Made by a program: the position numbers and the translations under genes | The notes under the pieces: model-generated | The model's database searches: none | What the model was told of the DNA's origin: nothing | The model's input: only the letters and a program-made list of their open reading frames with translations | Shown: one piece after another, positions 45,979-55,395 of the stretch | Numbering within the stretch: the first letter of the stretch is position 1 | Layout: each line of letters opens with the position of its first letter | NCBI GenBank assembly: GCA_015056145.1 | Contig: SVGY01000009.1 | Span: 1-64,000, forward strand | Direction: 5' to 3' | From: Clostridiales bacterium | GTDB lineage: Bacteria; Bacillota; Clostridia; Christensenellales; Aristaeellaceae | Length of the DNA: 64,000 nucleotides

Positions 45979-48837
45979 TTGCAGGATAAACTGATCGTCC
46001 GTGGCGCACGGGAGCACAATCTGAAAAATGTATCCCTGGAAATTCCCCGCAACAAGCTGGTGGTTTTTACAGGACTCAGCGGCTCGGGCAAAACCAGTCT
46101 CGCCTTTGATACCATTTATGCCGAGGGCCAGCGCCGCTATGTAGAAAGCCTCAGTTCCTATGCCCGCATGTTTCTCGGGCAGATGGAAAAGCCGGATATC
46201 GACTCCATCGACGGCCTCAGCCCGGCCATTTCCATCGACCAGAAGACCACAGCCCGCAATCCCCGTTCCACCGTGGGTACGGTAACGGAGATCTACGACT
46301 ACCTGCGCCTGCTTTACGCCCGTATCGGAACGCCCCACTGCCCCAAGTGCGGCAAGGAGATCCGTCAGCAAACCATTGACGAGATGGTGGATCAGATTTT
46401 CACTTTGCCGGAAGGACAGCGCATGCAGATTCTTGCACCGGTGATCCGTGGCAAGAAGGGCGAGCATGCCAAAGTATTCGAGTCTGCCCAGAAGCAGGGT
46501 TTCGTGCGTGTAAAGGTGGACGGCGAAATGTACGAGCTGGACGACCTGCCCACACTGGATAAGAAGCTGAAGCACACCATCGAGATCGTCATTGACCGCC
46601 TGATTCTTCGCAACACGGATGAATTCCGCACCCGCCTGGCAGACAGCCTGGAAACCGCCGCCCATGAAGCGGAAGGCCTTGTGCTGATCGACCTGATGAA
46701 CGGAGAAAGCCTGCTGTTTTCCCAGAACTATGCCTGTCCGGACTGCGGCGTTTCCATTGAGGAACTGGCCCCTCGCATGTTTTCCTTCAACAGTCCCTTT
46801 GGCGCATGCCCCCACTGCAGCGGCCTTGGCAAAGTAATGCACATAGCCAAGGAAGGCGTGATCCCCGACGACAGCCTCAGTTTCAACCAGGGGGCCCTGC
46901 AGGCCATGGCCTGGAATGTGGCTGACAAAAACAGTATGGCCCGCACTTTCTTCGAGGCATTGGCAAAGAAGCACAAGTTCAGCCTGGACACCCCCGTGCG
47001 GGAACTGCCCAAAAAGGTGATGGATATCATTCTCTACGGTTCCGACGAAACCCTGACCATCTCCTACGAGGGTGCCAACGGCAAAAGCCAGTACAACACC
47101 ACTTTCGAGGGCGTGATTCCCACGCTGGAGCGCCGCTACAACGAAACCAGCAGTGATGCCATGAAGGCTGCCTACGAAGAATACATGGTGGAGGACGAAT
47201 GTCATGCCTGCCATGGCGAGCGGCTCCGGCCCGAGGTACTGGCCGTCACGGTGGGTGGCCTCAACATCAGCCAGCTGTGCCATATGAGCGTGACAGCAGC
47301 CCGGGAATTTTTCCGCAATTTACAGCTGACAGAAACCCAAAAGATGATCGCTCACCAGATCCTGCGGGAGATTGACTCACGTCTTGGCTTTCTGGACAGC
47401 GTAGGCCTTTCCTACCTGACCCTGTCCCGGGCCGCCGCTACCCTTTCCGGCGGCGAAGCCCAGCGCATCAGACTGGCCACCCAGATCGGTTCCAGCCTGA
47501 TGGGTGTGCTCTACATTCTGGACGAGCCCTCCATCGGCCTGCACCAGCGGGATAACGACAAGCTGCTGGCCACCCTCAAGCACATGCGTGATCTGGGCAA
47601 TACCCTCATCGTGGTGGAACACGACGAGGATACCATGTACGCCGCAGACTGGATCGTGGATATCGGCCCCGGCGCAGGTCTCCACGGCGGCGAGATCATC
47701 GCCGAAGGCACAGTGGAGGATATTGTTAACAATCCCGCTTCCCTTACAGGACAATACCTCAGCGGCAAAAAATTTATCCCCCTGCCGGAAAAACGCAAAT
47801 CCCCCACAGGCTGGCTCACCGTTTGTGGAGCTGCTGAAAACAATCTTAAAAACATCGACGTTTCCGTTCCTCTGGGCGTTTTCTGCTGTGTTACCGGCGT
47901 GAGCGGTTCGGGCAAATCCAGTTTTGTCAACGAAATCCTCCACAAACACTTGGCAAAGGTGCTCAACCGGGCCAAAACACGGGCCGGCAGGTTTTCCTCC
48001 ATCGAAGGCGTGGAGCAGCTGGACAAAATCATCTGCATTGATCAGAGTCCCATCGGCCGCACCCCCCGCAGCAACCCGGCCACATACACCGGCATGTTCG
48101 ACCTCATCCGCAAGCTTTTTGCGGTTACTCCCGAAGCAAAGGCCAAGGGTTACAAGGAAAACCGTTTTTCCTTCAATGTAAAGGGCGGGCGCTGCGAGGC
48201 CTGCTCCGGCGACGGTCTTGTAAAAATCGAGATGCATTTCCTGCCGGATGTGTATGTGCCCTGCGACGTTTGCAAGGGCGCACGCTACAACCGGGAAACC
48301 CTGGATGTGCACTACAAGGGCAAGAACATCCACGACGTACTGGAAATGACCGTGGAGGAAGCCCTCACCTTCTTTGAAAACCACGAACCCATCCTGCGCA
48401 AGCTGCAAACCCTGTATGATGTAGGTCTCGGCTACCTCAAGCTGGGCCAGCCCAGTACCCAGCTTTCCGGTGGCGAAGCCCAGCGCATCAAGCTGGCCAC
48501 GGAGCTGAGCCGCAGGGGCACCGGCCGCACCATGTACCTGCTGGATGAGCCCACCACCGGCCTGCATGTGGCAGATGTAGAACGGCTGGTAGGCGTGCTG
48601 CACCGGTTGGTAGAAGCCGGCAACAGCGTGCTGGTCATTGAGCACAATCTGGATGTGATCAAAACCGCAGACCACTTGATCGACCTTGGTCCCGAAGGCG
48701 GCGATGGCGGCGGCACCATCGTGGCGGCAGGCACTCCCGAGGAGGTTGCCGCCCACGAAGGCAGCTACACCGGCCGCTACCTTGCCCCCATCCTTCGCCG
48801 GGATGCGGAAAGAGCCAAAAAAGTACAAAAGCCCTGA
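45979..48837 (+). CDS. uvrA: Excinuclease ABC subunit A
   Basis: A 952-aa nucleotide-excision-repair damage sensor. There are two ABC ATPase modules: Walker [10 protein letters not shown] and GVSGSGKSS, signatures [12 protein letters not shown] and [12 protein letters not shown], and Walker B segments [10 protein letters not shown] and [10 protein letters not shown]. The zinc modules include [25 protein letters not shown] and [14 protein letters not shown]. It starts with TTG at 45979, behind GAGGTGA. A LexA box controls it. uvrB and uvrC are not in this window. Confidence 0.96.
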   Translation: MQDKLIVRGAREHNLKNVSLEIPRNKLVVFTGLSGSGKTSLAFDTIYAEGQRRYVESLSSYARMFLGQMEKPDIDSIDGLSPAISIDQKTTARNPRSTVGTVTEIYDYLRLLYARIGTPHCPKCGKEIRQQTIDEMVDQIFTLPEGQRMQILAPVIRGKKGEHAKVFESAQKQGFVRVKVDGEMYELDDLPTLDKKLKHTIEIVIDRLILRNTDEFRTRLADSLETAAHEAEGLVLIDLMNGESLLFSQNYACPDCGVSIEELAPRMFSFNSPFGACPHCSGLGKVMHIAKEGVIPDDSLSFNQGALQAMAWNVADKNSMARTFFEALAKKHKFSLDTPVRELPKKVMDIILYGSDETLTISYEGANGKSQYNTTFEGVIPTLERRYNETSSDAMKAAYEEYMVEDECHACHGERLRPEVLAVTVGGLNISQLCHMSVTAAREFFRNLQLTETQKMIAHQILREIDSRLGFLDSVGLSYLTLSRAAATLSGGEAQRIRLATQIGSSLMGVLYILDEPSIGLHQRDNDKLLATLKHMRDLGNTLIVVEHDEDTMYAADWIVDIGPGAGLHGGEIIAEGTVEDIVNNPASLTGQYLSGKKFIPLPEKRKSPTGWLTVCGAAENNLKNIDVSVPLGVFCCVTGVSGSGKSSFVNEILHKHLAKVLNRAKTRAGRFSSIEGVEQLDKIICIDQSPIGRTPRSNPATYTGMFDLIRKLFAVTPEAKAKGYKENRFSFNVKGGRCEACSGDGLVKIEMHFLPDVYVPCDVCKGARYNRETLDVHYKGKNIHDVLEMTVEEALTFFENHEPILRKLQTLYDVGLGYLKLGQPSTQLSGGEAQRIKLATELSRRGTGRTMYLLDEPTTGLHVADVERLVGVLHRLVEAGNSVLVIEHNLDVIKTADHLIDLGPEGGDGGGTIVAAGTPEEVAAHEGSYTGRYLAPILRRDAERAKKVQKP

Positions 48838-48886
48838 GGGCGTGAAAAATCGCCATTTGTTTGGTGTCAGCGCATCTTGATGCATG

Positions 48887-48915
48887 TTGCGCATCCCCGG
48901 GGATTCATGTATAAT
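48887..48915 (+). promoter_or_regulatory. Promoter of the BMP transporter operon
   Basis: TTGCGC (48887-48892), a 17-bp spacer and perfect TATAAT (48910-48915), 51 bp before the ATG. Confidence 0.75.
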
Positions 48916-48966
48916 TGCACTGTTCCCCAAGGGGAAGGATTTTGAAGGGAAAGGAAGCGTTTTATC

Positions 48967-49962
48967 ATGAAAAAAATTATTTCTCTGCTTCTGTGCGTTA
49001 TGATGATCGTGGGCCTTGCAGCCTGCACCAGCGCTGAAGATAAACCCCAGCTGAAGGTGGCCCTGTGCGTGGCCGGCAGCCTTGGCGATCAGGGCTTCTA
49101 CGACAGCGCAAACGACGGCCTGCAGCGTCTGGTAGCCGACTACGGCGTTATCCCCAGCGTTGTGGAATGCAAGGGCGATGCCAGCATGTTCCAGCCCAGT
49201 CTCATCAACGCCGCTATGGAAAACGACGTTGTTATCGCCGTTGGCTGGGAGTTCTGGGATGGCCTCACCGAAGTGGTTCCCCAGATGCCCGACACCAAGT
49301 TCATCTACATCGACAATGGTCTCCAGCTGGAAGGCTGCGATAACCTGCTCTCCATCACCTACAAGGAGAACGAAGCCAGCTTCCTGGCCGGCTACATCGC
49401 CATGAAGGTTTCCAAGACCGGCGTCATCGGCGTTATCGGCGGCGAGGACAGCGATACCATCAACAATTTCATCGTGGGCTACAAGCAGGGCGCTCTGTAC
49501 GCCAATCCCGAAGGCACTGTGCTGGATCCTCTCTACGCCAACACCTACGAGGATCCCGCCGTGGGCAAGGACTATGCGCTGAGCCTGTACGGCAAGAACG
49601 CCGATGTTATTTTCCAGGTGGCAGACCTCACCGGTATGGGTGTGTTTGAAGCCGCTGCTGAGGAAGGCAAGTTTGCCATCGGCGTGGATAAGGATCAGAA
49701 GTACATCAATCCCGATGTTATCATCTGCTCCATGCTCAAGAAGGTTGGCGACAGCATCTATGTAACCCTGTCCAAGTACATCGAAAACGGCGAGTTTGCC
49801 GGCGGTACCATCTGGGATGCCGACATGACCACCGGCCTTGTGGATATCGGCTACGGCGACGACACCATGCCCCAGCAGGTTTCCGACGAGCTGAAGGCAG
49901 AAGTGGAAGAGCTGAAGCAGAAGATCATCAACGGCGAAATCGTTGTTGAATCCACCCGCTGA
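48967..49962 (+). CDS. BMP-family ABC transporter substrate-binding lipoprotein
   Basis: A 331-aa extracytoplasmic binding protein with a lipobox (GLAAC, Cys22). The BMP/PnrA fold is clear: VALCVAGSLGDQGFYDSANDGL, SITYKENEASFLAGYIAMK, GVIGVIGGEDSDTINNFIVGYKQGA and AIGVDKDQKYINPDVIICSMLKKV. This class binds nucleosides (PnrA, BmpA, YufN) or related sugars. A terminator-like hairpin separates it from the ABC genes, as expected if this protein is made in excess. Confidence 0.92.
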   Translation: MKKIISLLLCVMMIVGLAACTSAEDKPQLKVALCVAGSLGDQGFYDSANDGLQRLVADYGVIPSVVECKGDASMFQPSLINAAMENDVVIAVGWEFWDGLTEVVPQMPDTKFIYIDNGLQLEGCDNLLSITYKENEASFLAGYIAMKVSKTGVIGVIGGEDSDTINNFIVGYKQGALYANPEGTVLDPLYANTYEDPAVGKDYALSLYGKNADVIFQVADLTGMGVFEAAAEEGKFAIGVDKDQKYINPDVIICSMLKKVGDSIYVTLSKYIENGEFAGGTIWDADMTTGLVDIGYGDDTMPQQVSDELKAEVEELKQKIINGEIVVESTR

Positions 49963-49981
49963 TTTATTCCATCAATCCACC

Positions 49982-50029
49982 AAAAAGGACTGGCACGCAC
50001 AAAAAGCGTGTCAGCCCTTTTGTGGTTTT
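49982..50029 (+). terminator. Hairpin/attenuator between BMP protein and ABC ATPase
   Basis: CTGGCACGC (49990-49998) pairs with GCGTGTCAG (50006-50014) and the stem extends via AAAAAGG/CCTTTTG with one mismatch, followed by TTTTGTGGTTTT. It likely ends most transcripts after the binding protein and lets some read through. Confidence 0.7.
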
Positions 50030-50073
50030 CCATGGTATTGTGAATACCGGTTTACAAAGGAGGCAACCGCCCC

Positions 50074-51630
50074 ATGTCCACCCCTCAGGAAATCCTGCGT
50101 TTCTCCCATGTGAGCAAGCAATTTCCCGGCACGCTGGCCAACGACGACATCAGCCTGAGCATAAAGAAAGGCGAAGTGTTTGCGCTGGTGGGCGAAAACG
50201 GCGCCGGAAAATCCACTTTGATGAACCTGCTCTACGGCCTTCAGGACGTGACCCTTGGCGAAATTTATATCGACGGTGAAAAGATCTCCGCCCAGCACAA
50301 CCCGGAAAGGGCTATGGAAATGGGCGTGAGCATGGTTCACCAGCATTTCAAGCTGGTGCCCAGCTTTACTGTGGCCCAGAATATTCTGCTGGGCCACGAA
50401 CCTAAAAAAGGCCTTTCCTATGACTTTGCCGCCGCCCGGAAAACGGTTCAGCAGCTTTCCGAAACCTACGGCCTGGAAGTGAACCCGGACGACGAGGTGC
50501 AGAAGCTGAGTATCGGCCTGCAGCAGCGTGTGGAAATCCTCAAGGCCCTGCGAATCGGTGCAAAGGTACTGATTCTGGACGAGCCCACCGCCGTACTGAC
50601 CCCCCAGGAAACCGACGAGCTTTTCGAGGTGATCCGGCGCATCGTCCGGGATAACGATATGACCGTCATCCTCATTACCCACCGCCTGCCGGAAGTGATG
50701 CAAATCAGCGACCGGGTAGGCGTAATGAAGCGTGGCAAGCTGGTCAGCGTTCTGGAAACCGCCTCCACCAGCCAGCGGGAAATCGCTTCGCTGATGGTGG
50801 GCCGAGACGTTATCTTTGATGAACTGCGCACAGAGCATCCTCTGGGTGAGGAACGCCTTGTGGTGACGGATCTTCAGGCTCTCAGCGACCGCAGCTTGCC
50901 TGCCCTCAATGGCGTAAGCTTCACGGTGCACGCAGGCGAAATTGTTGGAGTATGCGGCGTAGAAGGCAACGGCCAGACCGAACTGGCAGAGTGCATCATG
51001 GGCGTACGTCCCCAGACCGGTGGAACCGTTGTGCTCAATGGCGAAGACATCAGCCGTCTCACACCCCGTGAAATACGCAAAAAGGGCGTCAGCTTCATTC
51101 CCGAAGACCGCATGACCACCGGTGCAGATGCTAAATCCTCCGTGGAGGAAAACCTGCTGCTGGGCAAGCAGCGTCGGAAAGAATTCAGCCTGTTCGGCAT
51201 TCACCTGCGCCGCAGGGCTGTGCATGCCTATGCAGATCAACTTAAAGAAAAATTCGACATTCGCACCCCTTCTGTGGAGGAAAAAATGTCCTCTCTTTCC
51301 GGCGGCAATATCCAGAAGGTGGTCATTGCCCGTGAATTCAGCTTTGAAACACCGGTGCTCATCATCAGCCAGCCCACACGGGGCGTTGATATCGGCGCCA
51401 TTGAGTTCATTCACGAACGCATCATGCAAAAGCGCAACGAAGGCGCAGCCATTCTGCTCATCAGCGCAGATCTGGACGAGCTGTTCCGACTCAGCGACCG
51501 GCTCATAACCATCTACGAGGGCAAGATCACCGGTGCTTTCAAAACCGAGGAGATTACCCGGGAGGAAATCGGTTTTTATATGACCGGTGCAGCACATGGC
51601 GAAGAAAAGGAGGCAGGCGAGAATGCGTAA
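50074..51630 (+). CDS. ABC transporter ATP-binding protein, nucleoside/sugar type
   Basis: A 518-aa ATPase with two ABC domains in tandem, the RbsA/YufO arrangement. Domain 1 has Walker A GENGAGKST, a signature LSIGLQQRVEI and Walker B VLILDEPTAV. Domain 2 has a degenerate Walker A (GVEGNGQTEL), an intact LSGGNIQKVV signature and ISQPTRGVD instead of the Walker B Glu, so only the first site should hydrolyse ATP. AAAGGAGG precedes the ATG. The stop overlaps the permease start by 8 bp. Confidence 0.92.
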   Translation: MSTPQEILRFSHVSKQFPGTLANDDISLSIKKGEVFALVGENGAGKSTLMNLLYGLQDVTLGEIYIDGEKISAQHNPERAMEMGVSMVHQHFKLVPSFTVAQNILLGHEPKKGLSYDFAAARKTVQQLSETYGLEVNPDDEVQKLSIGLQQRVEILKALRIGAKVLILDEPTAVLTPQETDELFEVIRRIVRDNDMTVILITHRLPEVMQISDRVGVMKRGKLVSVLETASTSQREIASLMVGRDVIFDELRTEHPLGEERLVVTDLQALSDRSLPALNGVSFTVHAGEIVGVCGVEGNGQTELAECIMGVRPQTGGTVVLNGEDISRLTPREIRKKGVSFIPEDRMTTGADAKSSVEENLLLGKQRRKEFSLFGIHLRRRAVHAYADQLKEKFDIRTPSVEEKMSSLSGGNIQKVVIAREFSFETPVLIISQPTRGVDIGAIEFIHERIMQKRNEGAAILLISADLDELFRLSDRLITIYEGKITGAFKTEEITREEIGFYMTGAAHGEEKEAGENA

Positions 51631-52705
51631 AAAGCTGGACAAAGACTATCTCATTTCCCTGTTTACCTCTATTTTTCTTGCCTTCTGTGTGGGTGCACTG
51701 ATCATGCTGCTGTGCGGCTATAATCCCATCGACTGCTACACCCAGATGTTCAAAGGAGCGCTGGGTAAATCCTATTCCATCGGCAACACGCTGGAAAAAG
51801 CCATGGTGCTTGCCCTCTGCGGTCTCGCCATGTGCGTGGCAGCACAGGCCGGCATTTTCAACGTAGGCGGCGAAGGCCAGCTGTACATGGGCGCATTGTC
51901 AGCGGCCGTGGTAGGTGCTTATGTGAAAAATGTTCCCGCCTGGGTTGTGGTGGTGCTTGCACTCCTGGCAGCCATCGTGGCGGGCGGCCTGTTTGCATGG
52001 ATCCCCGGTGCCATGAAAGTGTACTGGAAGGTGGACGAAGTCATCACCACCATCATGCTCAACTCCGCAGCCATCTTCTTTTGCAGCTACATGGCCAAAG
52101 GCCCGCTGAAAACCACGGAGCGGGGCATTGCCTCCGGAACCCGGAGCATCATGAAGGATGCACTTTTTTCCAAACTGATCCCCATGAGCAACCTGACCAC
52201 CGCCATTATCTATTCCGCTGTAGTGGCGTTCTTTATCTGGTATTTGATGACTCGCAGCTCCACCGGCTACGAAATGAAGCTGACCGGCAACAACGAGCGT
52301 TTTGCCAAATACGGCGGCATTTCCTCCAAGAAGCTGATGATCCTTGGCATGGTGCTTTCCGGAGCCATCTGCGGCCTGTGCGGCATGCTGGAGGTTTTTG
52401 GCCTGCACAAACGCTTTGTAACCACCATCTCCAACGAATTCTACTTTGACGGCATGCTGGTGGCCATGATCATGCGCTACAGCCCCTTCGGCACCATTCT
52501 TATGAGCCTGTTCTTTGCCATACTGAATATCGGCGGCCAGGCCATGCAGCTCAGCGCAGGTATTTCCAGCGAAGTAATCCAGATCGTTCAGTCCATCATT
52601 ATTTTCTTCATGGCGGCAGAGGGCGGCATCCGTCACGCCCTGAAGGAAAAGGCAGCGTTGCGGAAAGCTCGCAACGAGGCAACCCGGAAGGAGGCCCTGC
52701 AATGA
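51623..52705 (+). CDS. ABC transporter permease (first), BPD_transp_2 family
   Basis: A 360-aa permease with about ten hydrophobic segments of the RbsC/YufP type (GIFNVGGEGQLYMGALSAAVVG, VDEVITTIMLN, GNNERFAKYGGISSKKL). The ATG at 51623 lies within the end of the ATPase gene, with AAGGAGG upstream; it overlaps the second permease by 4 bp. The two permeases form a heterodimeric channel for nucleosides or nucleobase-sugar compounds. Confidence 0.92.
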   Translation: MRKKLDKDYLISLFTSIFLAFCVGALIMLLCGYNPIDCYTQMFKGALGKSYSIGNTLEKAMVLALCGLAMCVAAQAGIFNVGGEGQLYMGALSAAVVGAYVKNVPAWVVVVLALLAAIVAGGLFAWIPGAMKVYWKVDEVITTIMLNSAAIFFCSYMAKGPLKTTERGIASGTRSIMKDALFSKLIPMSNLTTAIIYSAVVAFFIWYLMTRSSTGYEMKLTGNNERFAKYGGISSKKLMILGMVLSGAICGLCGMLEVFGLHKRFVTTISNEFYFDGMLVAMIMRYSPFGTILMSLFFAILNIGGQAMQLSAGISSEVIQIVQSIIIFFMAAEGGIRHALKEKAALRKARNEATRKEALQ

Positions 52706-53649
52706 GTGAAGTATTCAACCTGGCTTTGTTCCAGCAGACCATCCGTGCGGCCACGCCGGTAATCCTTGCAGCGCTGGGCTGTCTGATGACCCAGCATGTG
52801 AACATTACCAACATCGGTATCGATGGCATGATGCTGATTGGTGCATTCTTTGCGGTGCTGGGCAGCTTCATGTGCGGCAGCTGGGCTATGGGCCTGTTGT
52901 TTGCCATCATCCTTGGCGTTGCGCTGGGCCTGTTCTACTACCTGCTGGTGATCAAATTCAGCAGCGACGAATTCATTATCGGCGTTGCGCTGAACCTTTT
53001 TGCCGCAGGTCTTACCACCTTCCTGCTGCGCACCCTTCCCCTCTTTGCCACAGGCGGCAAACTGGCCTCCGGTTCCTTCAAAAGCCCCGGCATCGATCCC
53101 CTGCCGGTGATCCATATCCCTCTTATCAAGGATATTCCCATCCTGGGCGAACTGCTCAGCGGCTATTCTCTGTTGGTATATGTCAGCTGGGCGCTGATCC
53201 TGCTGTGCTGGTATTTCATCTACCGTACCCCCTGGGGCTTTCATCTCAGGGCCGCAGGCGAACATCCCGAGGCTCTGGAAGCCAGCGGCAAAAGCCCTTC
53301 CCGCATGAAATTGAGCGCCAGCGTGCTTTGCGGTATACTGAGCTGCGTTGCAGGCGCCCACCTGTCCCTGGGCTATGTGACCATGTTCACCGAGAACATG
53401 ACCAACTCCCGCGGCTACGTTGCCTTCGCCTGCGTCATTTTCGGCCGGGGCAATCCTCCCCGGGTATTCCTTGCTGCGCTGCTGTTCGGCTTCATCGACG
53501 CCCTCGGCATGAATATGCAGACCTACATCCCCAGCGACCTTACCGCCATGGCTCCCTATCTGGTCACGGTGGTCATGATGGTGGCTGTAGTACTTTGGGA
53601 TCGGCACAAAAAGGCCCGCAAGGCCCAAGTGACCGCAGCAAAACTCTGA
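52702..53649 (+). CDS. ABC transporter permease (second), BPD_transp_2 family
   Basis: A 315-aa permease, YufQ type (GCLMTQHVNITNIGIDGMMLIGAFF, EFIIGVALNLFAAGLTTFLLR, GEHPEALEASGKSP). It is the last gene of the BMP operon. The ATG overlaps the first permease. A terminator hairpin follows the stop. Confidence 0.92.
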   Translation: MSEVFNLALFQQTIRAATPVILAALGCLMTQHVNITNIGIDGMMLIGAFFAVLGSFMCGSWAMGLLFAIILGVALGLFYYLLVIKFSSDEFIIGVALNLFAAGLTTFLLRTLPLFATGGKLASGSFKSPGIDPLPVIHIPLIKDIPILGELLSGYSLLVYVSWALILLCWYFIYRTPWGFHLRAAGEHPEALEASGKSPSRMKLSASVLCGILSCVAGAHLSLGYVTMFTENMTNSRGYVAFACVIFGRGNPPRVFLAALLFGFIDALGMNMQTYIPSDLTAMAPYLVTVVMMVAVVLWDRHKKARKAQVTAAKL

Positions 53650-53670
53650 GCCCTTACCTGTACATAAAAA

Positions 53671-53704
53671 ACGTCAGACTGCATATACAGTCTGGCGTTT
53701 TTTT
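53671..53704 (+). terminator. Terminator of the BMP transporter operon
   Basis: ACGTCAGACTG (53671-53681) pairs with CAGTCTGGCGT (53688-53698) with one G-U pair, followed by TTTTTTT. Confidence 0.88.
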
Positions 53705-53749
53705 ATGCCCGGCAGCGAAGGATACTGCCGCCGAAACGGTTATTCTCCA

Positions 53750-54142
53750 TCAGAACTCAAGTGTTTCATCGGCTTTCCCAAAGGCGGAAAAGGTTGCCCG
53801 GGCGTTTTCAAAATACAAAACCTGTGTATTGCCATCGTTTTCGTCATACATGGCACGCAGATGAGGATAGGCGTCCAGCATGGCTTTGCGCGCCTCCACC
53901 CGGTCATCTTCCAGAAGCCTGCCTGCAACCCGGAGCCATGCCCCATCCTTGAAGGCGCAGATTTCCGCTTTGGGGTTGGCGGCAAGCTGTTTTGCCACAG
54001 GCTTGGAACGCCCGGTCTGGATATACAGCCTGCCCTCAAAAATATTCACCGTGCCAAAGGGCCTGACCCGGGGCTGATCATTTTCCACGGTGGCAAGATA
54101 ATACACATCGGCAGCCTTAAGAAAATCGAAAACCTTATCCAT
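53750..54142 (-). CDS. Pyridoxamine 5'-phosphate oxidase-like flavin-binding protein
   Basis: A 130-aa split-barrel protein of the PNPOx-like family (MDKVFDFLKAADVYYLATVENDQPRVRPFGTVNIFEGRLYIQTGRSKPVAKQL). Members bind FMN or F420 and reduce diverse substrates. It is short, so likely a homodimer. The ATG at 54142 has GGAGG upstream. Divergent from the amidase, across a 374-bp gap rich in DnaA-box-like motifs. Confidence 0.88.
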   Translation of the reverse strand: MDKVFDFLKAADVYYLATVENDQPRVRPFGTVNIFEGRLYIQTGRSKPVAKQLAANPKAEICAFKDGAWLRVAGRLLEDDRVEARKAMLDAYPHLRAMYDENDGNTQVLYFENARATFSAFGKADETLEF

Positions 54143-54516
54143 TACAGAAGCCTCCTTGTGGTATGAAGTTCCATTTATATTGATAGAGTAACAGCAAACC
54201 CAGCCGTTGTAAAGAGCAAGTGGAAAACTTCTCCCAAAAAATCCCTTTGCGCCGTTTCTCCATTCCACAACAGCGCAAACGTTTGCCTTATGTGGAAAAC
54301 TTAGTATGCATTTTCTTTTCAACAAGGAGTTTTCCACATAAATGCCCCTTTCAAGGAAAGATATGCCCTTTTTCTTAGGAAAACTATGTGGAAACTGTGG
54401 GAAATTTTCATATTGAAGTGTATATGCGAATAATCAATGTTCCAATTGGACGAATTCCGCACATTTTTTCCTGTATTAAAACATATCCTCTTTTCAAAAC
54501 AGTTGGAGGCCTTATG
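54143..54516. other. Intergenic region with clustered DnaA-box-like sites
   Basis: No gene is seen in this 374-bp AT-rich interval. It contains several copies of TTTTCCACA or its complement, described under the repeat entry. No promoter could be assigned confidently; it must serve the PNPOx-like gene to the left and the amidase to the right. Confidence 0.6.
54218..54404. repeat. Cluster of DnaA-box-like sequences with 14-bp inverted repeat
   Basis: TTATGTGGAAAACT (54288-54301) and AGTTTTCCACATAA (54328-54341) are a perfect 14-bp inverted repeat 26 bp apart. Each contains TTTTCCACA, one base from the DnaA box TTATCCACA. Further related sites are AGTGGAAAA (54219-54227), CATTCCACA (near 54261-54269), and two abutting 9-mers TGTGGAAAC (54387-54395) and TGTGGGAAA (54396-54404). 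Confidence 0.7.
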
Positions 54517-55272
54517 ATGCAAGAAAAAACTCGACGCATCATCACCGGTTGTATCAGCCGTTTTCACGGATGGTTTTTTCTTTTGCTGATCGTGGTTGCC
54601 TGTGGATTGCTTTTCCCCGGGAAACTTCCATCCGTCGAAACTGCGGATGCAGGAAAATCGGCTCTTCCTTTGCACGGGTTTGTGGTTGCTCTGGATCCGG
54701 GGCACGGCGGCTACGACGGCGGCGCAAGGGCGCAGGACAGCGGGTTATGGGAAAAGGAACTGACGCTGAAAATCGCCCTGGAAGCAGAAAAGAGCCTTAC
54801 CGCAAAGGGTGCAACCGTGATACTTACCCGCCGGGAGGATATTTGCCTCAGCGAGGGCAGCGGGGCCAGCAAAGCCAGAAAGCGTGCGGATCTGCAAAAA
54901 CGCCTTGACATCGCTTTGGCGGGGGAAGCGGACGTTTTTATCAGTATACACCTCAACGAATACCGAAAACGTACCGAAAGCGGGCCACAGGTATTCTACC
55001 AGCAGGGCGGCGAGGAGGGGCAAATGCTTGCCGGCGTGCTTCAAGCCCATATGATCCGTGTACTGAAGCCGGAAAAGGAGCGCAAGGCGATGGCAGGCGA
55101 CTACTATGTGCTGCGATCAAGGCTACCCTCGGCATTGGTGGAATGCGGCTTTCTGAGCAATTCCGCAGAAGAGAAGCTATTGCTTTCCCCGGATTACCAC
55201 AAGAAGATCGCCCTTGCGCTGACGGAGGGCTTGATGGAATACTGTCAGATGCGCAAAACGCAAACGCAATAA
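54517..55272 (+). CDS. cwlD: N-acetylmuramoyl-L-alanine amidase, CwlD-like
   Basis: A 251-aa secreted zinc amidase of the Amidase_3 family with an N-terminal signal anchor (WFFLLLIVVACGLLF). Motifs: ALDPGHGGYDGGA with zinc His, Glu in WEKELTLKIAL, SIHLNEY with His, and LVECGFLSN. Length and layout resemble CwlD, which makes muramic-delta-lactam in the spore cortex, but general wall amidases look alike. Start ATG at 54517 (or 54514); GGAGG lies just upstream. Confidence 0.85.
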   Translation: MQEKTRRIITGCISRFHGWFFLLLIVVACGLLFPGKLPSVETADAGKSALPLHGFVVALDPGHGGYDGGARAQDSGLWEKELTLKIALEAEKSLTAKGATVILTRREDICLSEGSGASKARKRADLQKRLDIALAGEADVFISIHLNEYRKRTESGPQVFYQQGGEEGQMLAGVLQAHMIRVLKPEKERKAMAGDYYVLRSRLPSALVECGFLSNSAEEKLLLSPDYHKKIALALTEGLMEYCQMRKTQTQ

Positions 55273-55286
55273 AGACAGCCTTTGCC

Positions 55287-55315
55287 TTGACAATCGCCCC
55301 TGCCGAATATATGAT
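55287..55315 (+). promoter_or_regulatory. Promoter of the MATE operon
   Basis: Perfect TTGACA (55287-55292), a 17-bp spacer and TATGAT (55310-55315), about 80 bp upstream of the ATG. Confidence 0.82.
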
Positions 55316-55395
55316 AAAAGGCGTTGTCCTGCTATGTTTTTTCAGGACGGCGCACTTTCATTTTTTCGCAATGATTTACCAAAGAGGAAAATACC

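Noticed and set aside
54143-54516. Chromosomal origin of replication
   Set aside because: DnaA-box-like sites are present, but dnaA, dnaN, recF or an obvious AT-rich unwinding element are missing and the flanking genes are not typical of oriC.
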